Shown here piece by piece: positions 58,363 to 64,000 of a DNA stretch of 64,000 bases (its first letter is position 1; the number at the start of each line of letters is the position of its first letter). The DNA is from Aureococcus anophagefferens (Eukaryota > Sar > Pelagophyceae > Pelagomonadales > Pelagomonadaceae). Below the pieces are notes generated by a model. The model did no database searches, was not told the origin of the DNA, and worked only from the letters and a program-made list of their open reading frames with translations. The stretch covers positions 259,931-323,930 of the forward strand of contig NW_008705579.1 in the NCBI RefSeq assembly GCF_000186865.1. Reading direction: 5' to 3'. Position numbers and translations under genes: made by a program.

Positions 58363-61215
58363 ATGGATATCGGCGCCGACTGCCTCATCTGCAACGAGGC
58401 CGTGGAATTGGAGTCGAGCCCCTGCTGCGGCGGCCAGATCTGCGGTGACTGTGTGCGACGACACTGTGAGACCGCGCGAAAGCTCTTCGCGTGCCCGTTT
58501 TGTAAGACCAAGGACGAGGCGTTCTACTTGTTCGCGGCGTGCCTCGGCGCGGACCTCGACCTCACGACGCTGAAGGAGACGTGGAGCTCCGATTTGGCCG
58601 TCGCGCCGGAAGCTCGACGGTGCGCGCTCGGGAGCAGCGCCTGCGCCTGCCCGCGCGGCCCCTTGTTCGACTCGTCCGAAGTCATCCGCACGCGCGACGC
58701 GATCGCGTGGCCCTTGATCGATTGCCGGCTGTGCGGTCAGAGCTCCATCCACGTCGAGTGCAACGGCGGCGAGTCCTACGTCTGCGCTCCGTGCCTGGGC
58801 GACGACGGTCCTCCCGCTCGAGCCGAGCCGCCGCAGTCGGCGGCTCCGCGCCCCGCGCCCGCGTCGCCGCGCGTCGCCGCGCGCGCCGTCGACTCCGCGG
58901 ACGTCGATTCCGGAGGCCCGCTCTTCGAGGGCGACGCCATCGAGGCGCGCTGCCGCGGCGGGCCCTGGTACCCGGGCCGCGTCGCCTTCGTGCACGCGAG
59001 CGGCGCGATCGACGTGAGCTACGACGACGGCGACGAGGAGACGCGCGTGAAACGATCCTTCGTGCGGCCGCTCGCCCGGCGGCGCGCCGCCGTGCGCTCC
59101 GGCCTCGCCGGGGTGAGCACCGCGGTGATGTCGCCGGGCACGAAGATCAGCGTGTATTGGGACGGCGACGACGCCTTCTACGCGGGCACGGTGACGAGCC
59201 AGAGCCGCGAGACGGGCAAGGTCAAGATCTCCTACGTCGACCAGACCTCCGAGTGGCTCCAACTCGCGGCCAAGCCCCTCGCGCCCGGCGAGACCGGCCG
59301 CGACTTTATCCGGCTGGGCGGGCGCGGCGCCCCCTACCTCGTGCTCCGCGACGACGACGGCGAAGCGGCGGGCGCGCCGGCGGAGCCCGCGGAGCCGCGC
59401 GCGTCCGCGTCGCGCGCGCCGGGGCCCGCGACCGCTACGCCCGAGCCGCCCGCGGGCACGCGGCGGTCGACGCGCGTGCCGATCCCGTTTGGAAGCCTGG
59501 ACATGGCCGAGTATGCGAAGTCGACGCAGTCCGTGTACTCCGCGGACTACGCTGCGGCCGCGCCGGCGCCGGTTCTGGAGCCGTTTCCATGCATCAATTG
59601 TCGCCGCACCTTTGTTACTGCCCTTGGACTTCGGCAGCACCAGATCCACCCAAATAACTCCGCATGCCGTGAAGCTGCGGACCTCCCGGCGAAGACTCGC
59701 AAAGACTCTCCCGCTCCGACCGAGCAACGTATCGAGCTCGTTCAGGTCACGTCGCCGCGGCCGGTTGACGGGAGCGTCGTCGTGGCTGACGAGGAAGACG
59801 ACGAAGCCGCCGTCCCGCGGCCGTTCATGTGGGTCATCGACGCGGAGCAGGCCGCGGCGCCTCTCGCCCTCGCGGCGCCTCCCGGTCCGCGGCCCGTCGA
59901 AGAGAGCGTCGTCGCGACTGAAAACGACGACGACGAGGCCTCCGTCCCGCGGCCGTTCGTGTGGGTCATCGACGCGATAGACGCGAAGCGGATGCAGAAG
60001 CGGCCCGCGCCGGCGGCGGGCGTCCGGGCCTTTGGCTCGCCAGACGCCCCGGCCTCGTCCTTCGAGGTCTCGCGCGAGGCGCTCGCGCCCAAGGCCTTTT
60101 CGCTCGACGACGGCGCCAGGGCCAAGTGGGCCGCGGACGCGCCCGAGGTCGAGCCGAGGCCGGTCCTCTACGGCCCCTGGCCGCGCGGGGTCTCGTCGCC
60201 GCCGCGCCAGCCGAGTGCGGCGGCCGAGTGCGACGCCGCGCCGTCGTTGGCGACCTACGAGGGCTCGCGCCCGGACCACGTCTTCTGCACCCGCGACGGC
60301 CGCACGGGCTACCACGTCGACCACGCGGGCATCGCCGCGGCGCGGCGGCCGAGGAGCTGGTACGTGGGCGTCGCGCACAAATCCAGCCTTGTCAATCCTT
60401 GGACTGCATGTTGCAATAGCGGTGGTGTATATGAGTGGTGCGGCGCTCACGCGACGGAGGAGGAAGCCGCGCGGGCGTACGACGCGGCCGCGCGGAAGCG
60501 CGGCCGACCGGTCAATTTCCCCGAGGAGGGAGAGTCTCAGGCCCGGAGGAAACTGAGACGCCCGAATCGCGAGGCGGCGGTCGAGCCGAACCGGCTGCCC
60601 GCGGTCGAGCCGAGGCCGGTCCTCTACGGCCCCTGGCCGCGCGGGGTCTCGTCGCCGCCGCACCAGCCGAGTGCGACAGCCGAGTGCGACGCCGCGCCGT
60701 CGTTGGCGACCTACGAGGGCTCGCGCCCGGACCACGTCTTCTGCACCCGCGACGGCCGCACGGGCTATCACGTCGACCACGCGGGCATCGCCGCAGCCGC
60801 CTACGGCCCCTGGCCGCGCGGGGTCTCGTCGCCGCCGCGCCAGCCGAGTGCGGCGGCCGAGTGCGACGCCGCGCCGTCGTTGGCGACCTACGAGGGTTCG
60901 CGCCCGGACCACGTCTTCTGCACCCGCGACGGCCGCACGGGCTACCACGTCGACCACGCGGGCATCGCCGCGGCGCGGTGGCCGAGGAGCCGGTACGTGG
61001 GCGTCGCGCACAAATCCGGCCTTGTCAATCCTTGGACTGCATCGATTGGTTGTGAGAGCACAAGAGAGTGGTGCGGCGCTCACGCGACGGAGGAGGAAGC
61101 CGCGCGGGCGTACGACGCGGCCGCGCGGAAGCGCGGCCGACCGGTCAATTTCCCCGAGGAGGGAGAGTCTCAGGCCCGGAGGACACTGAGACGCCCGCCC
61201 CGCGAGCGGGAGTAG
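58363..61215 (+). CDS. RING, Tudor-like, C2H2 and double AP2-domain regulatory protein
   Basis: 950 residues, no intron required. The first ATG in frame is 58363. Order: RING-like CLICNEAVELESSPCCGGQI ... CPFCKTK with a Cys-rich extension (CGQSSIHVECNGGESYVCAP); two Tudor-like barrels (EARCRGGPWYPGRVAFVHAS, KISVYWDGDDAFYAGTVTSQ); one C2H2-like finger (CINCRRTFVTALGLRQHQIH); two acidic repeats ending PRPFMWVIDA and PRPFVWVIDA; then block R1, AP2, linker, R2, R3, AP2. The AP2/ERF domains are YVGVAHKSSLVNPWTACC ... EEAARAYDAAARKRGRPVNF and a second near-identical copy. AP2 domains bind DNA; RING modules often act in ubiquitination. The N-terminal third is paralogous to the preceding bromodomain gene. 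Confidence 0.85.
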   Translation: MDIGADCLICNEAVELESSPCCGGQICGDCVRRHCETARKLFACPFCKTKDEAFYLFAACLGADLDLTTLKETWSSDLAVAPEARRCALGSSACACPRGPLFDSSEVIRTRDAIAWPLIDCRLCGQSSIHVECNGGESYVCAPCLGDDGPPARAEPPQSAAPRPAPASPRVAARAVDSADVDSGGPLFEGDAIEARCRGGPWYPGRVAFVHASGAIDVSYDDGDEETRVKRSFVRPLARRRAAVRSGLAGVSTAVMSPGTKISVYWDGDDAFYAGTVTSQSRETGKVKISYVDQTSEWLQLAAKPLAPGETGRDFIRLGGRGAPYLVLRDDDGEAAGAPAEPAEPRASASRAPGPATATPEPPAGTRRSTRVPIPFGSLDMAEYAKSTQSVYSADYAAAAPAPVLEPFPCINCRRTFVTALGLRQHQIHPNNSACREAADLPAKTRKDSPAPTEQRIELVQVTSPRPVDGSVVVADEEDDEAAVPRPFMWVIDAEQAAAPLALAAPPGPRPVEESVVATENDDDEASVPRPFVWVIDAIDAKRMQKRPAPAAGVRAFGSPDAPASSFEVSREALAPKAFSLDDGARAKWAADAPEVEPRPVLYGPWPRGVSSPPRQPSAAAECDAAPSLATYEGSRPDHVFCTRDGRTGYHVDHAGIAAARRPRSWYVGVAHKSSLVNPWTACCNSGGVYEWCGAHATEEEAARAYDAAARKRGRPVNFPEEGESQARRKLRRPNREAAVEPNRLPAVEPRPVLYGPWPRGVSSPPHQPSATAECDAAPSLATYEGSRPDHVFCTRDGRTGYHVDHAGIAAAAYGPWPRGVSSPPRQPSAAAECDAAPSLATYEGSRPDHVFCTRDGRTGYHVDHAGIAAARWPRSRYVGVAHKSGLVNPWTASIGCESTREWCGAHATEEEAARAYDAAARKRGRPVNFPEEGESQARRTLRRPPRERE
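60169..61190 (+). repeat. Near-identical coding repeats: three ~177-bp blocks and two AP2 blocks
   Basis: Blocks at 60169-60345, 60624-60800 and 60802-60978 each begin TACGGCCCCTGGCCGCGCGG and encode YGPWPRGVSSPPRQPSA ... CTRDGRTGYHVDHAGIAA. They differ at only a handful of bases. AP2 blocks at ~60346-60555 and ~60979-61190 are also nearly identical except for a short central stretch (CCNSGGVYEW versus SIGCESTREW). The low synonymous divergence implies recent duplication or ongoing gene conversion. Confidence 0.9.
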
Positions 61216-61264
61216 GATTAGAGCCATTGGGAGTTCAACACATATATCCACCCCCTAGCGCGTC

Positions 61265-61984
61265 CTACCACCGCGCCGCGCCGTCGGCGAAGTTCTCCGT
61301 CCACGCGACGAACTGGCCCTGGTCCGCGACGTGCCGCGCGTGGCGGTCGTGCTTGCGGAGCGTGCCGTACCAGAGGTTCTTGACCTGGTTGTCCGTGCGC
61401 CCGGGGAGCAGCTTCGCGATCTGGCTCCACTTGTTGCCCAGGCGCATCTGCGCGTCGCGGATGATCTCGCGCTCGGCGTCGGTCCACGCGACGCGCGAGA
61501 TCGCCGGGTCCAAGTACTCGATCCAGCGCGTGCGGATCTGCTTCCCCGTGCGCGCGTCGTCCTCGGAGAGGCCCGCGTTGAACTCCGTCGCGACGTTGGC
61601 CCAGCGCTGCGTGCCGCCCTGGGCCTCGACGATGCGCTTGATCTTGTCGTCCTCCTCCCGGCTCCAGACGCGCCGCGACTTCGACGGCGCCGCCTGCGTC
61701 CGCCGTTGGGGCGGCTCCGCCGGGACGAAATTCTCCGCGGAGAGCACGGCGAGGAGGTCCTGGACGCCGGCCGCCGCCGTTGCGGGTGCCGGGACGCCGG
61801 CCGCGGCTCTTTCGGTCGGCGAGGAGCCGGACTCGGCACTTTCGGGTCCCTCGTCCTCCGACTCGCTCTCGTCGCTCCGCTCGCGCTTTCGCGTCGCTCC
61901 GATCGCCTCCCACGTCGTCTCTTCCGTGCGGAGGGGCGGCGCGGGCGGCGCGGGCACCGCGACCGCGACGAGCGAGGCGTCCAT
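61265..61984 (-). CDS. R2R3-type MYB DNA-binding protein
   Basis: 239 residues in one exon. After a disordered N-terminus, residues ~105-210 contain two MYB repeats. The first is [44 protein letters not shown]. The second is [40 protein letters not shown] then W. The GRTDNQVKN stretch is the classical R3 recognition helix. The regularly spaced Trp residues are present, although the first repeat has a short insertion ([11 protein letters not shown]). It is convergent with the AP2 gene, 49 bp apart, and divergent from the GH81 gene. Confidence 0.88.
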   Translation of the reverse strand: MDASLVAVAVPAPPAPPLRTEETTWEAIGATRKRERSDESESEDEGPESAESGSSPTERAAAGVPAPATAAAGVQDLLAVLSAENFVPAEPPQRRTQAAPSKSRRVWSREEDDKIKRIVEAQGGTQRWANVATEFNAGLSEDDARTGKQIRTRWIEYLDPAISRVAWTDAEREIIRDAQMRLGNKWSQIAKLLPGRTDNQVKNLWYGTLRKHDRHARHVADQGQFVAWTENFADGAARW

Positions 61985-62213
61985 CGCGTTCGGCTCTCGA
62001 GGCTCGAGGCGCCGACGGTCTCACCACAGCGCGCGATCCGTCTGGCGAGCGCTGACGCTGTCCGGACGTCCATCGCGAGCCTCGTCGAGCTCAACAACCA
62101 CCGCGCCGCAGCGCTGCCGCCAGCGTCGCGCGCATCGCATCGCGCATTCATCAATTGCTCGCTGCGCGCCGCATCGCTGCACCGCGCTTGCACGCGCGCA
62201 CGCGTTGCACGCC

Positions 62214-64000
62214 ATGGGCCTCTTCAGCACGCCGCGCGCGACGATGGCGACGATGGGCGGCCTGGGCCTCGTGCTGCTGCTCGTCGTGCTGTCCTGGGCG
62301 CGATCGCCCTACGGCGCGCGCTGGTGGGACGGCCTCGGCGGCCCGCGGCGCGGCTTCGGCGTCGTCGGGCCGCATTTCCAGCCTCCGGACGCGTCGTTCT
62401 GGGGCGCCGACGCGGCGGCGCCGTACCCGACGGGCGCGTACTGGCTGAACGCGGCGCTCGGGTCGCAGCCCGTGCCCGTGGCGCCGTACCAGGTCGCCGC
62501 GCTGCCGCAGGGCTTCCAGCTCTCCTACAGCGCGCGGCGCCGCGTCGCGACGCTCGAAGCGCAGGTCGACCCCTTTGGCGTCGACTGGTTCGGCCTGCCC
62601 ATGGGCGGCGGGGACGGCGCGGAAGACGCCGCGGAGCGCGGCACGGCGCTCGTCGTCGCGCAGCAGGAGGCCGGCGGCGGCGGCTACATCGCCGCGGGCG
62701 ACGCGCTCGTCGGCCAGGGCTCGCTCTTCAACTACACGCTCGAGCGGCGGTCGCACCTCGGCGCGACGCTCCAGTACGGCGGCGCCCTAGGCGTCGTCCT
62801 CTGCAAGGGGTCGCCCCTCGTCGCCGTCGAAATCGCGGCCGCCCAGGCCGTCTTCCTCGCGCCGGGCGGCGCCACCGGCGGCCGCGTCGAAAGCCTCGAG
62901 GCCAAGGGCGGCGGCCTGCACAACGCGACGCTGACCGACGGGTCGTCCTGGGCCATCGCGCTCCTCGGCGACGCCTGCGACGTGGCCTCGACGTCCAAGG
63001 GCGTCGCCGTCGCCGCGGGCGACGGCGGCTGCGTCGCGCGCGTCGGCTTCCTCCACGCGGACGCGGACTGGGAATCCGTCGCGCGCGCGGCGAAAGCGTA
63101 CGCCGTCGGCGGCGAGCCGGCCTTCGACCCGTCCAAACCGGGCCGCTACGAGCTCCGCTGGGACAGGCGCGGCGACGGCGACCTCTACATGCTCGGCGCG
63201 CCGCACCACGTCGCCACGCTCGCGGGCGGCGCGGCGCTCGCCGGCCCGTCGGGCCTCGTCGGCGCCAAGGGCGAGCTCGCCTGGGTCGCGGGCGACGTCT
63301 GGGTCCTCGAGGAGGCGCTCCCGGACGTCGCCATAGCCTACGGCGGCGACCCCTTCCGGCCCCGGGACGCGGAGGCCGTCGTCGCGCAGGCGCGGCGCGA
63401 CGTCGCGCGGCTCGGCGCGTCGCCGTCGGCGCCCGCGCGACCGGGCTCCTACGGCGAGCTCTACTTCGAGGGCAAGGAGCTCGGGCGGCTCGCGCGGCTC
63501 GCCGTCGTCTGCGGCGACGCCGGCGACGACACGTGCCGCGACGTCGCCGTCGCGAATTTGGAGCGCCGCTTCTCCGCGTGGCTCCGCCGCGGCGACACGG
63601 TGGCCGTGGACCCGACCTGGGGCGGCGTCGTGAGCCGTGCGGGCTACCCGCTCAAATCCGGCGTCGCGGGCGCGACGGGCCAGCCCTTCGCGAACTACGG
63701 CAACGCGCTCTACAGCGACCACCACTTCCAGTTCGGCTACTTCGCCTACGCCGCGGCCGTGCTCGCGCACTTTGGGCGCGGCGACTTCGTCGACGCCTGG
63801 CGGGCCCGCCTCTTCGAGCTCGTCTTCGACTTCGCGAACCCGCCGGCGGCCTACGGCGGCGGCGACGCGCGGTTCCCGCGGCACGGCCGCCACAAGGACT
63901 GGTACGACGGCCACTCCTGGGCGACGGGGCTCGTGGCCTACGCGACGGGCAAGTCCCAGGAGAGCTCCTCGGAGAGCGCCCACGCCTACCTCGCCGTCGC
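62214..64000 (+). CDS. Endo-1,3-beta-glucanase, glycoside hydrolase family 81 (partial at window end)
   Basis: The frame is open from ATG 62214 to the window edge (595 codons), so the C-terminus is missing. A type II signal anchor (MGGLGLVLLLVVLSWA) follows a short cytoplasmic start, suggesting a membrane-bound or secreted enzyme. GH81 landmarks: GVVGPHFQPPD and PYPTGAYWLNAALG near the start, NALYSDHHFQFGYFAYAAAV with a conserved Asp, and DGHSWATGLVAYATGKSQES then SSESAHAY with the catalytic Glu region. GH81 enzymes cleave beta-1,3-glucans; in this lineage the natural substrate could be the storage glucan chrysolaminarin or cell-surface glucan. Confidence 0.9.
   Translation, partial: MGLFSTPRATMATMGGLGLVLLLVVLSWARSPYGARWWDGLGGPRRGFGVVGPHFQPPDASFWGADAAAPYPTGAYWLNAALGSQPVPVAPYQVAALPQGFQLSYSARRRVATLEAQVDPFGVDWFGLPMGGGDGAEDAAERGTALVVAQQEAGGGGYIAAGDALVGQGSLFNYTLERRSHLGATLQYGGALGVVLCKGSPLVAVEIAAAQAVFLAPGGATGGRVESLEAKGGGLHNATLTDGSSWAIALLGDACDVASTSKGVAVAAGDGGCVARVGFLHADADWESVARAAKAYAVGGEPAFDPSKPGRYELRWDRRGDGDLYMLGAPHHVATLAGGAALAGPSGLVGAKGELAWVAGDVWVLEEALPDVAIAYGGDPFRPRDAEAVVAQARRDVARLGASPSAPARPGSYGELYFEGKELGRLARLAVVCGDAGDDTCRDVAVANLERRFSAWLRRGDTVAVDPTWGGVVSRAGYPLKSGVAGATGQPFANYGNALYSDHHFQFGYFAYAAAVLAHFGRGDFVDAWRARLFELVFDFANPPAAYGGGDARFPRHGRHKDWYDGHSWATGLVAYATGKSQESSSESAHAYLAV

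Noticed and set aside
60169..60978. Regular repeats resembling an array
   Set aside because: They lie in a single reading frame, encode protein blocks and have no spacer/repeat structure, so this is not a CRISPR array.
58183..61251. 1,022-residue open frame on the minus strand opposite the AP2 gene
   Set aside because: It is the antisense shadow of well-supported domains; its Arg/Val/Asp-rich repeats mirror the coding repeats on the plus strand, a by-product of GC-rich codon use.

Overview
This is a nuclear window from a GC-rich unicellular eukaryotic alga. The best guess is a pelagophyte stramenopile such as Aureococcus anophagefferens or a close relative. Three things point there: intron-rich eukaryotic genes (eIF3j, ARL3, mitochondrial pyruvate carrier, FYVE, bromodomain, AP2 and MYB proteins); a plastid TatA precursor whose signal peptide ends in an AF motif, as in secondary red plastids; and short intron-forming DNA transposons ('introners') with 8-bp target-site duplications, a hallmark described for Aureococcus. 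No rRNA, tRNA, CRISPR or prokaryotic operon structure was seen. All introns are inferred from reading frame, splice dinucleotides and domain continuity, without transcript data.

Layout. 1-1.2 kb: end of an unidentified gene, a duplicated scrap of the next gene and a CT microsatellite. 1.2-13.1 kb: one giant repetitive coiled-coil gene; 15 exons join in frame to about 3,459 codons. 13.4-15.8 kb: unknown protein with a repeated domain. 16-20.7 kb: CaiB/BaiF CoA-transferase, eIF3j-like, CobW/G3E GTPase, and a fused MPC1-MPC2 pyruvate carrier. 21-25.4 kb: secreted RTX-repeat protein, FYVE protein, small signal-peptide protein, CSP41-like atypical SDR. 25.4-26 kb: a 528-bp inverted-repeat element between divergent genes. 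26-33.8 kb: helical protein, ankyrin protein, serine carboxypeptidase, ARL3, and an acidic-tailed helical protein. 33.9-38.4 kb: two tandem MYND-RING-Sel1 paralogues, a PCIF1-like cap methyltransferase, a small protein. 38.7-48.5 kb: cyclic-nucleotide-gated channel, START-like membrane protein, BioD-like P-loop protein, CH-CH-C2 protein, coiled-coil protein, TatA. 48.7-52.7 kb: a large TPR-containing protein. 52.8-62 kb: a cluster of nuclear regulators (RING/C2H2/bromodomain protein, Tudor-like protein, RING/Tudor/C2H2/AP2 protein, R2R3 MYB). 62.2 kb to the end: GH81 beta-1,3-glucanase, cut by the window edge.

The main system here is the introner set. Seven copies of one family and one copy of a second family each form a whole intron in six different genes. 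The element's terminal inverted repeat supplies a pyrimidine-rich acceptor ending in AG from either end. The 8-bp target duplication supplies the donor GC or GT, so removal restores the original codons whichever way the element inserted. Several shorter introns with no element similarity also carry 8-bp duplications and GC donors, and one is present in only one of two tandem paralogues. Together they suggest a locus still showing successive layers of intron gain.
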